64,000 nucleotides of DNA from Castanea sativa (GCF_040712315.1 NC_134021.1:24578501-24642500); one strand, 5' to 3'. Positions 1 to 12,386 are shown, counted from the stretch's first letter. Notes: generated by a model not told the origin, from the sequence alone. Numbers and translations: made by a program.

Positions 1-41
1 TACTGTACAATCGCCATAATAATCACCACCCATCCATTTTG

Positions 42-418
42 TTATTCTTCTTTCCATATTCGGCCGGTAACCCTCAACTTCAGCTCTTCCCTTTCTGCAC
101 CAGAAAAGTAGAGAGCCAAATTCCTTTGAATAATAAGGCCATCTTGACTGTCACGTACTTTCTTATGACTATCACGGATGCTCCTTGGAATTCCTTGCCA
201 TATGAGCTTACGACCATTTGCACCAACTTCCAAACTATAGCTGAATTTCTTTGCCTCATTCTCATCACCCATGAATCTTAGGAAGGCCATGTAGACTGGT
301 GCCATACCAAGCTGGAAAGCCTCAAAATGCAAGCAGAATTGTCTTCCAAAACAATTGAAAACCTGCACAAAGGTCAATTAAAATATTGTATAGGGAGTGC
401 AATAGCTTTTCATAACAC

Positions 419-455
<37 letters not shown>

Positions 456-3400
456 AAATTATAAATTGCCTCTTTGTTGTTGGGAATAACTACTACTTCC
501 TTTCCTTAAGAAACAGTCATCAAACCTTGTCGTTTTAAGTAAAAATGAAATTGTCAAAATTTCAACCCAACTTGATAAATTCCCCATGTGACATGCACGT
601 ATCATATGAAGCACCAAATTTAGCCCTCAGAACAGGCAGGATCAAAGCTAACCTGTTATGAAACAAAGTTGTTCTATGGCCTCCCCATGAAGCTTTAAGG
701 CCCATTGAGGATATTGAGGGCTAAATTTCACATATCAAGCAAACATGTGCATTACTTGGGAGACCCTACCTATTAAAATGGAAAATATGAAGATTTCATT
801 TTACTCCAAAGCATAAGGAGCATTTATGATTTATCCATAGTTATGGTTTCCCAAAAGCTAATTCCCCTACTCCCAAGGAGAACATTTATAATTTACCCCC
901 AATAAAATGTAATAAAGAGCTGAATCTAAGGAGAAATTCACTCTTCATGCCACTAAATGCTACAATGCAATTTGGTTAAAATGACAAGGACAAAGAATTC
1001 CTTCAGAAATATGAGATATGTTCTTCAAAATGTCTGTACTAAAGCTCATGAAACCACTAAAGCAAATTATTACCAGTTTCCAACATCAAAGGAATTAGGA
1101 ATCGTTTTTATAATTTCATTTAAACACATTTTAAATTAAGATCGAGTCAGATAATCACTATCATCAATAATGCATGCTTGGAATGTCTAATAATTTTTTG
1201 CTTGATTAATTAAACATGCATCCAGTGGGTTTTGAATCCACGACCTTATACTCCACCCGATGGCTTAGAATGACCAAATATTGCTATCATCAATAACATT
1301 TATCCACTGTTAGTGATACCAAAATATATTAAACAAAAACAAGAAATATGGGATAAGTTGAGGGAATTAAAAAAAGGTATTGCAAGACCAAAAATAACAT
1401 TAGTAGAAGTAATACAAAAGGACATGTAAATTAAGGAAATAACAAAGAGTATGACTTCAAAAAAAAAAAAATAGAATAGAGAAAAAGAATATATGAGTTC
1501 AACCCTAACTAATTTGTTGAGGATCCATAGCCAACCCCAACAGTTTGGGATTAAGGCTTTATTGTTGTTGTTGTTGTAAGAAATATGATATAAGGTAGGA
1601 TCATATCATTTCCCCCCAAAAAAAAAAACTTATTTAGAGAACCATACAGCTCAGAACCCAGGCCATCTCCCTCATCTGCCAATAAAACACAGACAAGAAG
1701 AGAGATGGAAATGGGTGGTCCAGAGAAATTACACAGGTCAATATAGCTAATTAGATTATAAAATCAGAGCAAAAAATACTTACAGTTAACATCCATGTGG
1801 CATTTTCAACTTCATGTGGATTTGATTTAACATAACGATGGTTGAAGGTACAGCCATCATGCATGTCAACCTTGTGATCATCCTTGAGATGTGCAACAAG
1901 GGTTGGGATATCACCCGTAACAGAGCACTCAGATCCGGCATAAGGGCAATTGTATGGACGGAATCGACAATGTTGCTCATGCTTAAGCTTGCTGTAGTAT
2001 GGGAAGATATCATTACAACCCAAACTCTGGTATGTACATGGGAGTTCCAATGATTCAGCAACTTTCTCCAAAGCCAAACACCTTATATTTCCAAGATCAT
2101 AGCGGCATGTTGGGCAACAGTTGAGCACTCTAATCTTGCAGTTTGAACACAGCGTGTGGCCATTTGGACACTACAAATTAAGAATTCAGATAAAAAGGAG
2201 AGTTTAGGAAACCTACAGAGTACATGTGCATGTGTGTGTCAAAAAAGAATAATTTCAAATGTTAAGAGAAAATGGACAAGACTCTTTGTTCCCAGTTTCA
2301 ATAGGTTAAAATGACATTCAAACTTGGTTTATCAAAGAAAGGTGTCACAAGTTATTGAATAGTCAATTAGTTTTTTTTGTTTGATAGGTATAAAAATGCT
2401 AATAAAAAGAAAGTCACATTCATACCTTTTAATGCGATTTTGGAAAGATTAGTCAAGACATTTGAATGACAAAAATGCTAATCTTCCAAAATCAAATTAA
2501 AAGGTTAAATCACTTGCACCAAAAAGATTCTCTACTACCATCACAAAATAAAACAGTTTTTTTGCACTTTATAATTTATTCCAAATACAACCCAGCCATA
2601 CAGCAACCAAGCTTCCAAAACCTCTCTCGTGCATAAGCTATTCAGCTACCTAAAAAAAGGGTCTCCAAATCTAACCACTTGATAATACATTCATAAGGCA
2701 AAAGGGCCTTATACACTAACCTTCCTTCCGCAAGGTGTATCACACATCTACAATGTAGAAATTTATTAGGAACAATTAAAATTATAATACTAACAAAGTG
2801 TACAAAGACTCATTGATTAATGCATAGGTGCTGTTAATGATACTAAAAACACATGCATAGTTCTGTGACACTCCTAAACTTCAATTCCTATGAGCACGAG
2901 TCCACTAATTCCATATGCAATGAGAATATTAAGAAGGCAAGACTCCTTGTAGGCTAAGCTATTAGTATAATGCAATTATAACAAAATTAATCGTAACTAT
3001 TAGAATTGTGTAGTTAAATGATTAAATTTACTATTTCCTAACAGCTTAAGCTTTTGGGACAATTGGTTATGTAACATATTATTAAAGCAATAGGTCCTAA
3101 GTTTGATCCTTGTCTCCTCCATTCTACCTCTCATTTAAATCCCAAGTGTTGGGCCTCACCTATTAACAAGTAGTTTGAGCCCACACATAAAGGGGTGTTA
3201 GAAATTTGTAGTTAAATGATTAAATTTATCATATCCTAATACATTAAGCTTTTGGAACAATCAGTAATTTAACAGTGACATTTTTTTTAAGCAAGACCCC
3301 CAAAAATATAGGAAAAAAGAAACTACCATTATGATTCAACCCAGAAGAGTGTCTTTCGCAACAATTTGATTTTCCTTTTACTCTTCTCAACTGAAACAAT

Positions 3401-3933
3401 CCTACATTATATGTATATTTGATAATGTTCGGAAAGTTACTGGTATATAGTAATTGGTTTGAAGAAGCATTTCAAGCTTCAATAAAACCTTAAAAGTGGA
3501 GTAGAAAACAGAGTTCTACTAATCTCATATATATTGGAGAGTCATCAGAAAAACAATCTTTCGAACTATATAAGTCCAAAAGATCTTACATGCATAACTG
3601 TATAGTACTTGAAGGAGTAAAACCAAATGTACATCAGACAGATCCACTGAAAAATGAGTACTACTTTCTGAAACAAATCAAAGATAAGATCAGGAATACA
3701 ACATAGGGGAATTAAAATCATACCTGGTGAATTGGAGGGTACATCAAACATGTGCAGACAGGGCACTCAAGCAGTTCATGCACACCATTAGTCGAATAAA
3801 TCCCTTGTTTTCCACCTGAGCCAGTAGTAGCTCTAGCAGGTGTACTGTTATTATCCAGCTTTGCCATTGCTATGTCATAATCAGTAGAATAAGACTCAAG
3901 GACTTCTTTGCAAGCACTGCCTCCAGGAGCCAT
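42..3933 (-). CDS. SINAT2: SINAT-type RING E3 ubiquitin ligase (seven in absentia homologue)
   Basis: Three coding exons on the minus strand: 3724-3933, 1784-2170 and 42-362 (stop TAA at 42-44). Joined they give 305 residues, a normal SINAT length. Both introns have GT donors and AG acceptors (GTATGA/TTGTAG and GTAAGT/GTGCAG) and fall between codons. Residues about 56-91 form a C3HC4 RING (ELLECPVC, then CPNGH, CSNC and CPTC), which recruits the E2. It is followed by the SIAH-type zinc finger (CRFRPYNCPY region) and the TRAF-like substrate-binding and dimerisation domain ending in TGRIWKEE. Family role: ubiquitination of regulatory and autophagy proteins in cytosol and nucleus. The start MAPGGSA is the usual one for the SINAT2 group. 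No stop or frameshift is seen. The SINAT2 symbol rather than another SINAT paralogue rests on remembered similarity. Confidence 0.95.
421..454. repeat. (AG)17 microsatellite
   Basis: A pure AG dinucleotide run in the last coding intron of the SINAT2 gene, 59 bases from exon 3. It is likely length-polymorphic. Confidence 0.95.
1497..1576 (+). mobile_element. 3' fragment of an Au-like SINE
   Basis: The segment ends in GGGATTAAGGCTTTATTG followed by TTG repeats, which matches the 3' end of the widespread plant Au SINE family as I remember it. The 5' tRNA-like part is missing. Similar short A-rich words flank it (AAGAATATATGA before, AAGAAATATGA after), possibly a worn target duplication. It lies in the second coding intron of SINAT2. 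Apart from this and the AG repeat I see nothing in that 1.4-kb intron. Confidence 0.55.
2998..3274 (+). mobile_element. TRIM (terminal-repeat retrotransposon in miniature)
   Basis: Two 79-bp direct repeats, 2998-3076 and 3196-3274, about 80% alike by eye, bracket 119 bp of non-coding sequence. The right copy starts TGTTAGAA and ends TTTAACA. The left copy starts TATTAGAA, so its TG is mutated. The purine tract AAAGGGG lies directly before the right copy. The bases after the left copy (TATTATTAAAGCAAT) look like a worn TGGTATCAGAGC-type primer site. Flanking bases GTAAC (2993-2997) and GTGAC (3275-3279) are a probable 5-bp target duplication with one change. It has no coding capacity and lies in SINAT2 coding intron 1. 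Confidence 0.8.
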
Positions 3934-5354
3934 TGCTGATCCAAATCCAATTATATTTCTAGGTCAATGACTAAGAATCAGAAGTGTGACCAACTCCCCA
4001 TTTATTTCTCTTCCAAGCAACTATGTCCCTGTTGTTCTGTCAGAAATATGAAGACATCAATGGGAAAGAACATTACTTATATATTATAGCGGAATATGCA
4101 TTTAAACTTTCACACAAGAACCAAATAAGAAATATATACATAGCATGATAGCAATGGGATGCACGTAATGCATACAAGATGGAGTTGGGGCAGTGTCATC
4201 AATGCAACCTATTATTGCTTTCAGTATAAACATAACTTGGACCAGATAAGTTGGAAAAGTTTTTTTTTTTTTTTATAAATAAGTTGGAACAGATACCTGA
4301 TCAACTGACTGGAAACTCACAACCCACAAAAAAATACCCTACGTGTATGCTTAAAACCCAGCTATCCTATTTAATTCACATTTCAAAGGTGCTACTCTGA
4401 CTTTTGATGGGAGACAACAAGTCCACCAACTAGATAGATACAACTTATTATTCCAGACACTTATTGAAGAATTAGTGGACTATTATCTACTAGAGCATAC
4501 CATACTCCAATTCCCAACAGATAAAATTAGTTACTTATCCTAACAACTTAAGATAGCAAGGCAACATTCAGAAGTTAATCTATTGTTTTGCTTCATACAA
4601 CCCCAGTAGGTCAATTATACTCTGCAGTACAACGATGTCAATGAAAATCCTCCCCATGAAAAACATGTAAAGTAGACAGGATATATAAGAAGCAGCGCTT
4701 AGCAACTGAAATAAGTTTACAAATTCACCGTTCCACCATAACACTTCTAGGAAATTGCACATTTATACTAATATCAACCAATGCCTTTAGCAAACTTTTA
4801 ACGAGAACAAGAAGAGGAAAGAACACAGATGAAGGTTGTTTACAAAAGATGAAATTCCCCAAATGAAGAGTGTTTCTGATCAAGAAATTTGTACAAAATG
4901 TAAACAATAAAGAGAAAAGCAAACACATTTAGTCCAAAACTAAAAAATTTCACACAATTCCTCCACCATACCTCATTTAACCAAATCTCCTACAAATTTA
5001 GCAAAACGCAAACAAACTCAAAGTGGGTTTTGACAAAAGAGCCATATCCATATGCATAAACTATTAGCAGCCAAAAATCTATGCTCGAATCAATGAAACA
5101 AGACAAATCTCATTTCACAATTCCAACAAACTTAGCATGTTCAACCAAGTGCCAAACTGAATTTTTCCAAAAACTATCATTCTCCAGTTTAAATCAAGTA
5201 CCTAAACAGTCAAGATAAGAATCCAGAACAGTTGCCCATCTCAATATATCAATCAAAGAAATATCTTTTTATAAAATTTAAAGCTCGATGTGCCAAAAAC
5301 TACCTTTCCCACTTAGAACAACCATCGAAGAATAAAAGTAAGGAATAAGAACAA

Positions 5355-5400
<46 letters not shown>

Positions 5401-5905
5401 CCACACAAATTTCAGCCAATTCCAACCAGATGCAAAACTGGGTCTTGCCAAAATTTACCTTTCCCACTTAAAAACAAATCAACAATGCAATCAAATCTAG
5501 CAACAGAACAAAAACCAAATCAAAACTCAATCAAACTAAATCCAAAATCCATTACCAATCAAAGGAAAAAACAAACACAGAACAAAGCACAATTTTTTTT
5601 TTAAAAAAAAACATATACCCATTTGAGATTTCCAAGCCAAATGTCTCTGCACACCATCAGATTAAAACCATAAACTATATGAGTTTTGCTCAGAATCACG
5701 AAAAAGACAACAAAAATTTTGAAACCAAAAGGCAAAATAGATATAAATATTTCTTGAAAAAGCAATTAAAAATTGTGCCACGAGGCCCGGAACTTACGCG
5801 AATTACCCGGATATAGAAATCGTTGAAGAAGATGGTATCTTGTTTTTATCGGTGACGACCATTACTGGGTCTTTGTTGTTGTTGTCTCTCTCTCTATGTT
5901 GTTTC
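3934..5905 (-). other. Leader and probable 5'-UTR intron of SINAT2
   Basis: No coding exon fits here. A strong donor (GTAAGT, plus coordinates 5792-5797) follows a leader exon of about 110 bp. Possible acceptors before the ATG lie near 3975 and 4040, so a leader intron of about 1.75 kb is likely. The intron is AT-rich and contains a 43-base A run at 5356-5398. The exact acceptor is not resolved. Confidence 0.55.
5356..5398. repeat. poly(A) run
   Basis: 43 uninterrupted A residues inside the presumed SINAT2 leader intron. The flanks do not show a recognisable retroposon, so this may be simple slippage expansion. Confidence 0.9.
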
Positions 5906-5934
5906 CACAAATCACAATTTGCGAAAATGTGATT

Positions 5935-5942
5935 TTTATATA
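5935..5942 (-). promoter_or_regulatory. TATA box of SINAT2
   Basis: Read on the minus strand this is TATATAAA. It lies about 30 bases before a GA-rich leader typical of plant 5'-UTRs, placing the transcription start near 5905. Confidence 0.5.
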
Positions 5943-7105
5943 ATTTGCTTTTTACGACAAAAGGTTTTTCTTTTTTATATTTTAATTTTTAAAAGAAAGA
6001 GAGAAAGTAATTTTATTTTCGTCTTTTGTGGAATACTCTAATATTAAGTTAGTTCGGGTTCTCGACCGTGGACCAGTGCCTCTTACCGCACGCAACGTTT
6101 GAAATTTTAGGATTCTCTCCGTGTCTTTTTTTTTTTTTTTTTTTTACACGGTTGACGTTTTTAATTTGCCTTCTGTATTTTTATAATATATTTACTACAA
6201 ATTTTAAGTGACGAGTTCTTATTAATTATTATTATTGGAGAAAGAAAGTCTTAGTATTAAATTTAAATTTGAACCAACAACAACTAACCATTTATAATTT
6301 ATTGTAAAAATATTATAAAAATATATATATTTTTTTTTAACTTTTATGAATGAATAATGAGATTTCTTCGTACTGTTGTGTTGTATGGACAACTCGCTGT
6401 GATTTTTTTTTTTTTTTTTTTTAAACTGAACTCGCTGTGATTTTCAGCCACGTTTCATTCATTTATTACATTTGCATTATCATTGTCGTACCGCACTGTG
6501 AGATTTCTACCAATGACTATGAGAATGCCCTCCTTTTAATTTTTGATTATTTTGGTGTATTTCATATTTAATATTAAAATTTACAAATTTAAAGTTGCAT
6601 GGATTGTTGGGTTAAGAAAATACCCTCCACCCCTAACTATCATTAAATAAATAAATCTGAAAATAAAATTTAAACTGTGAAATAGGTAGAACTTGAAATA
6701 AAGATCATTCAACTTGAATTTGGTTTGTCGCTTTGTTAACTAAAAACCCCGTGTTGGCTTGTGTTTTTTAAAAACTTGAGAAACGTGTTTTTAAGAATGA
6801 AAACTATTTAAAAATGTATTTTGTTATTTACAAAGTAAAAACTATTTTTAGGTAAAGTGAGAGCAACCTAATACTAGAAACTCACATAATTAGAGCAGAA
6901 AAAGCGGTGTCTCATTGTTTTGGGAAGAAACAAAGAAAAAAAAATGAAAAAGAACAAGGGAAAGCCATGAGGATTCAAATTGGAATGCTTTTATTTATAA
7001 TCTCTCATTTGACTTTCATGCAAATGAAATTATTGTTATTAGTCCTTGAAAAATGTATATAATTTCTTAATTTCTCACTTGTTAGGTTTAGAGTTGACAA
7101 ATTTC
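5943..7105. other. AT-rich spacer without a recognised gene
   Basis: Upstream region of SINAT2. It contains poly(T) runs near 6127-6146 and 6403-6421 and a short (AT) stretch near 6318. A repeated phrase, CTCGCTGTGATTTT, occurs at about 6392 and 6431, flanking the second T run. No open frame or RNA gene can be supported. Confidence 0.7.
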
Positions 7106-7113
7106 ATCATGAT

Positions 7114-8307
7114 CAAGGTTGTCAAATCTCGATATAAATCCTACGATTTTACAATCTCACCTGCCCAAAACGATCTGAATCTTTCAAGAATCCTACGATT
7201 GTTTAAAATCGGTAGAATTTTACGATTCTGATAATTCCAAACGATCTTGGTTACTTGTAATTTTCTTTAATTAGACAAAAGGCTCAGTTAGACCATAATA
7301 AAAACTAACATCCCAATAGACCAAGTTTTGTTATTCTAATGTAACGAGATAGAGTGTTATTTTGGCCTAAATAAAAAATAACATCTCAATAGGTGTCACA
7401 TTTTGAGGTATTTGGCTTCTTTAAATTATACTTACAAATGGATGTAGTGGTATATGGTAATTACATCAAATTGATGCAAATTATGAATGAATGTATAATG
7501 TATGGTATGAGAATTCCGAGTAAGGTGATCACACCATGTGTCACACCTGGCCGAGAAGGACAGTTGCTGGGCCAAGGAGGCCACGTCCTTGGATTTTATG
7601 ATCACGCCATCAATGTGCTATCAGAGAAGGCTCTACTGTGCAGAAAGGGCTTTGGGAAGGGGGATGGCACTGACGTGATTGAAAAACTAGAAACTGCCAC
7701 CACATTTAATGCATCCGACCAAACTTTCTGACCGCATTTACGTGGAAAAGACCTTTGAACAGTGTTGCCTTGGGCGCTGCATCTCTCAAGGACTTGAAGA
7801 AAGTGCTAGATAAGACCGGAATTGGGGGAATGACTTGCGCAATCAAAAAGTGGAAGGTCAAGATCATCTGAAAATGGTCTATATAAGATAAAAAGTTCCC
7901 CATGGAAGGGGAATCGAAGAAAAGGAGAGAGAAAACACTGTATACTTAAGAACAAGGTCTGTAATTTGTTTTTAGAATAGAGAAATATAAGAATCAATCT
8001 CCTCGCCTTGAGTCCGAGGACAAATTTCACTATATAAACTATTACATCTTCATCCCACTGTAATTTTAGCCCATTGTCATCACTAACTCAACTCATTAGA
8101 ATCTAGATTTAGAGCTTACTCTCTATAAATTTATTGTATTGGGCTCTTTGGGCCTATACCCATCTTGTTTTGGACTTAGGGGCAAATTGCAACCTAACTA
8201 TAATTTATGTGATTATTTAACATACCAATGTGTTTTTTTCTTTCTCAAATAATATAGGATCTTACAATCCACGATCCTATGTAACATCCCCGATTTTGAC
8301 AACCTTG
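7114..8307. mobile_element. hAT-type non-autonomous element with an internal LTR-like insertion
   Basis: Ends are inverted repeats starting CAAGGTTGTCAAA (13 exact bases, then a looser match). Directly outside lie identical 8-bp copies of ATCATGAT at 7106-7113 and 8308-8315, the target-duplication size of hAT transposons. The target word is itself a palindrome, which extends the apparent inverted repeat to 21 bp. Subterminal parts share ATCC/GGATC-rich words. There is no transposase frame; the middle is occupied by LTR-like sequence. Mobilised in trans if at all. Confidence 0.8.
7537..8222 (+). mobile_element. Putative solo LTR of a Ty3-like element, nested in the hAT element
   Basis: It has the layout of the LTRs at 11624 and 22055 but is much diverged. 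There is a TATA-like GTCTATATAAG near 7877, then CTCCTCGCC...GTCCGAGGAC near 8000, then a stretch with GGGCTCTTTGGGCCTA near 8145. Possible ends TG (7537) and CA (8222) are flanked by CACCA and TACCA, a one-mismatch 5-bp duplication. The ends are tentative. The 112-codon open frame inside has no recognisable product. Confidence 0.5.
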
Positions 8308-8315
8308 ATCATGAT

Positions 8316-8862
8316 ATAACTATTAAATATGTCTAGAATAAGTTAATACAAGTTACATTATGTTCAAAAGCAATAGGCAAGAACCAACTCAAGAAAATCA
8401 ATATGTATAGAGCTCAACTACTCTTCTATCAATCGAGGCTCAATCATTCAAAAATTGAGCCTAATGTGTCTTAATTCCTTAAGGTAGCTTCGCCAACTTT
8501 ATTGACATAACATACATAAAGCAATGTTATTACTCGACTTAAAAAGGTTGGAGAGGAACTTTGCCGTGAACATTAATGAAATATCATCCAAGCCTATTTT
8601 CACAAATCCCGTGGGTACATATTGAGAGATTTTTAATACAGTTTTAGTGTAACAAAGTGAACAAGTTGAAATCAGAGAAGCCCAGTCATTATTGTACTCA
8701 ATCAAATCTTTAGGAGGTTTATGGAGTGGATCAAAGGTTTCGATTGTGAATTGTAAATGCATCTTCCATGAATAGTTTAAATAATCTAAAATTGTAGAAT
8801 GTTTCTACAGTAAATCCATCCATCGGGTAGAACTTAGGATTAAATGTTTTAGTCTAAGTTGT
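8316..8862. other. Spacer without recognised features
   Basis: AT-rich sequence between two hAT elements. The only open frame, 8499-8762 on the minus strand, resembles nothing I recognise. Confidence 0.6.
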
Positions 8863-8870
8863 GAACTTCT

Positions 8871-9389
8871 TAGACATGGCAAAACGGGTCAAAATTTTCT
8901 GACCCGACTCAATTGACCCGTTTTAACCCGCAACCCGATTGACCCGACCCAACCCGCCTGTTTTGCCATGTCTACCAACGTTGAGTAGATTGAAATTGAG
9001 GTGTAATTCTTATAAAATATCTATTTATTCTTCTTAACTTAATATGTTATGTACTCCATTATAGTTTGTCATTATTTACTTGTCACCTTAATTTTCTCTT
9101 CCTACTTTAAACAAATCGAAGATTATACCAAGATTAGTTTCTAGAAAGCTGGAACAAGAGTTGCACCAAATTTGGGCATCAAGTGTTCAGTGGTAACAGT
9201 ATCACCAGTGAAAATCTAATCACAGTTAAAGAACTCATAAATAATTGACAGATTGCATCTATTTCAAAAAAAAAAAAAAACTTGTTTGAAAAATACAGGT
9301 CAACTCGACTTGACTCGCAACCTGACTCGACCCGCGACCCGATTGACCCAACCCAAACCCGACCCGACCTGCTCGTTTTGCCACGTCTA
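8871..9389. mobile_element. hAT-type non-autonomous element
   Basis: Termini are TAGACATGGCAAAACGGGTC on the left and, read inward on the other strand, TAGACGTGGCAAAACGAGC on the right. Both are followed by GACCCG-rich sequence. Exact 8-bp direct repeats GAACTTCT flank it at 8863-8870 and 9390-9397. A second right-type terminus (GTTTTGCCATGTCTA) lies inside near 8960-8974, so the first 104 bp form their own inverted-repeat unit. There is no transposase frame. Confidence 0.82.
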
Positions 9390-9397
9390 GAACTTCT

Positions 9398-9688
9398 CTT
9401 GTTATAGTAGATTGCATATTTGGGGTACATTACCCCTATAGATTCATTGTAGCTTTTCTCATGAGAACGCTTTCCTTGAGTTCTTCTCTTCACCACCATA
9501 CCACATATTTTTAGCATATTGTTGTTATTGCTTTGTAATCAGACTAACTGTGTTTAATGTTTTACTTGTTAAAACCTAATTAACAATTGACAATTGTTAC
9601 TTAGGTAAATAAACAATTGACATAGTTGGACTTTTAAGTAAATAATCCATTGCGAAATATAATTGGGGCCAAGACAATATCCTTTTCA

Positions 9689-9732
<44 letters not shown>

Positions 9733-10032
9733 CTTTTTTTTAGAAGAAGAGAAGAACATAAGTGACAGAAGCCTATCTCTTCAAATCATGGTTTTCAGAT
9801 CCGGACCGTTCAAAAAACCGGAAAAGAGAGAGGTTAAAGGTTTTTAAGGTCGGACCGAGGTTCAACTGAAGTCAAACCGTGATGATGTCACAATTAATTA
9901 AATAATTAATTAAACTACAAATAAAGGTATATTAAATTTATAAATGTTAGCATAATTGGCTAAAAATAATTGAAACAAAATTTATAATATATTATAAGGT
10001 TAATAGAAAATAGTAGAACATAAATAAACATG

Positions 10033-10096
<64 letters not shown>

Positions 10097-11618
10097 GTCC
10101 ATCCAATCTAAATCATTTTGATTAAATAAAAAAATAAGTTCTAATTATTTTAGTGAACTCCCATGTAAATGCATTATTCTTAAATTGCAAGTAAATTTAT
10201 CAAAGAAACAAATTTAGAAATAATTAATAAATTGAAAGAGAGGTAACAAAATTAAGTTGAAAATTTATAAATCACATAAGTTTATAATAAATTTACTAAT
10301 ACTTCATATTTGTTCACAAGGAACTTAAGTGGTCCATTGGTCATAGTACTGAAGGTCTCAGGTTCTACACCTCACAGCTTCTTATTCTCTATTTTTAAAA
10401 TTTAAGTCAAATATTTGACCCGGTTGAACCGGTTCACAGTTTGGGTAGTTTTTTGGGTCGAACCCCAGTTCAAGAGGTTTTCTGAAATTATTAAATGACC
10501 AATTTTTACATTTAAAAAACCAATTTCCTGATCGGTTCATGATTAACCTGTTCAGGTCGGCCGATTTGATTCGGGTTTGCGAACGTTGTTTCGGATGACT
10601 AATAGGTTAGTTTAGTTGTCTTCACAATTTTTTACATACTTTCAATTGTATATGAGGGTTTGATAAAATGGATTAGAATATTCTTTAAAATGTACGGGGA
10701 AAAAGTAGATTAAGCTAATGACAAATTTCACAAAAATATCAAAAGTGATAAATTCTTGATTTGCCAAGCAAAAAAGAAATTGCATCAAAGAAATCTTTGG
10801 GTAATAAATTGAATATAATGCTTGCCCTTAGTTTTTAAATCCGTAAATAAGCAAATCATTTATGTATTTATGGATTTACTCAAATCCAAAATCATCATTA
10901 CCATCATATAAGCAATTCAACTCAACACAAAATCATTTTCAAAAAAAAAAAAAACTAAGCACAAAACCAAATCCAATTGGTGTCTTGGTCTTATGATAAA
11001 GAACATTCATTAGAAATAAATATCATAAGTTGAAACTATCTTTCAAAAAAAAAAAACTCTACACAAAATGTTTATCATGCATTTAGGTGCATCATTTGTA
11101 GTTGGAATTTGACGTCAAGTAAGGATTTAAAATTCTACTTATACAAATACTAAGTTTGACAGAACTTGACATGGAAATTTAAAATTTCCCATGAATTTTA
11201 AAATTATGATTTAGGGATGACCAATCTTGACCATAAATTCCCTTAAAATAAGTGGACCCAATCCCTATGAGAAGGGTGTGAGTATGATATATTTAAAGAA
11301 TGTGAGGTTTGAGCCATTGATATTGAAAATTATAAAAAATGTCATTATCATTGAACTATCACTTGAATCCTGTAAGGAATGGTCTATGCAGCTTTTTCTA
11401 CCCCTTGGTCAAAATAAAAATCAAGTTAAACAAATATTTGGTAAAAAAAAAAAAAAATTCCAATATGACACGTGGCTGCACAAATAAATGGAATTTTCCC
11501 CCTTTTTTGGAGAATTAGATGCCTTATTTATTTATTATATGTTGGACAAAATATTCAGCCAAATTAATGTTGGACAATTTTTTTCCTTTTTACTACTTTT
11601 TTCATTTTTTTTTTGTAT
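9398..11618. other. Gene-free spacer with microsatellites and an old dispersed repeat
   Basis: A (TC)n run occupies 9692-9729 and an (AT)n run of about 58 bp occupies 10035-10092. Between about 9795 and 10600 the ends are rich in CCGGTT/AACCGG words (for example TTGAACCGGTTC near 10425) and the centre has a tRNA B-box-like GGTTCTACACC near 10363. This looks like an old transposon, but I could not define its termini. No host gene is visible. Confidence 0.5.
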
Positions 11619-11623
11619 ATATC

Positions 11624-12384
11624 TGTGGGGAGTAAAAGGACCCAAGCAGGCCTTTGGGCCATTGGGCTCTAGCAAGGGGGTCTGGCCTGTCTTCAAATTA
11701 AGAACTTGTCAGTACTGCCAATTGGCCCATACGCCGAGGGTCCGAGCACACATCCGAAGGTGAATTCCTCCTTGGATAGACCCAAAAGAATTCGGAGATT
11801 TACTATGAAGGTCAAGGCAGAAAGCCAGAAAGACTGTTGGTTAAGAGGGGGAACCCCTGAACCTTTTAGATACACCAGTGTTAGAAAAATATCATAAGCA
11901 AAGGCTGCCACCTCCACATTAAAGACTCTGCACCTACCTCCCTGGCCGCATTAATGGGGAAGTGACCCCTGAACAGTAGGACCGAAACTTCTGGTTGCTA
12001 TTCAAAGTACTAAGAGAAGAAATATCTATGGGGGAGGAGATGGGAACAACACGTGGATAAAGCACTAAGGCAAGGAGTATTTAAAGGGGGTGAAGGCCAA
12101 AGAATGGGGGGGACCAGGCTGTAATCAAGAAAGAAATTAAGAATTGTAAACCTTTAAGAAAGAAAGAGAAATAATACAGAAGTGGTCCTCGGCTTACGTC
12201 CGAGGAGGCCAATTTGCCATTATCACCTTCTATTTACAAGTATCTTTACATCGTAGCCTGTTATCAAGTTCGCAGTACCTCTAACTTAGATTTCAAACCC
12301 ACGCTCTACAAATTTCATTGTTTAAGGCTCGTTGGGCCTGAGCCCATAATTGTCTTTGGGTCCAGGTGCAATTGTGCACTTACA
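11624..12384 (+). repeat. 5' LTR
   Basis: Starts TGTGGGGAGTAAAAGG and ends TGCACTTACA. A TATA-like TATTTAAAG at 12078-12086 probably drives transcription. Downstream, AGAAATAATACAG and the hairpin-capable TCCTCGG...CCGAGGA (about 12185-12207) lie in the likely R/U5 region. It matches the 3' LTR apart from roughly 20 substitutions and a short G-run length difference. Confidence 0.95.
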
Positions 12385-12386
12385 AT

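Noticed and set aside
1205..1270. tRNA-like B-box phrase (GTGGGTTTTGAATCCACGAC)
   Set aside because: No cloverleaf could be drawn. It may be an old SINE on the minus strand, but the ends are not visible.
7393..7731. A 112-codon plus-strand open frame
   Set aside because: It runs from hAT sequence into the LTR-like insertion, has no recognisable domain and no splice or promoter support.
10320..10375. tRNA-like phrase with GGTTCTACACC
   Set aside because: Acceptor and anticodon arms are missing; probably part of an old repeat.
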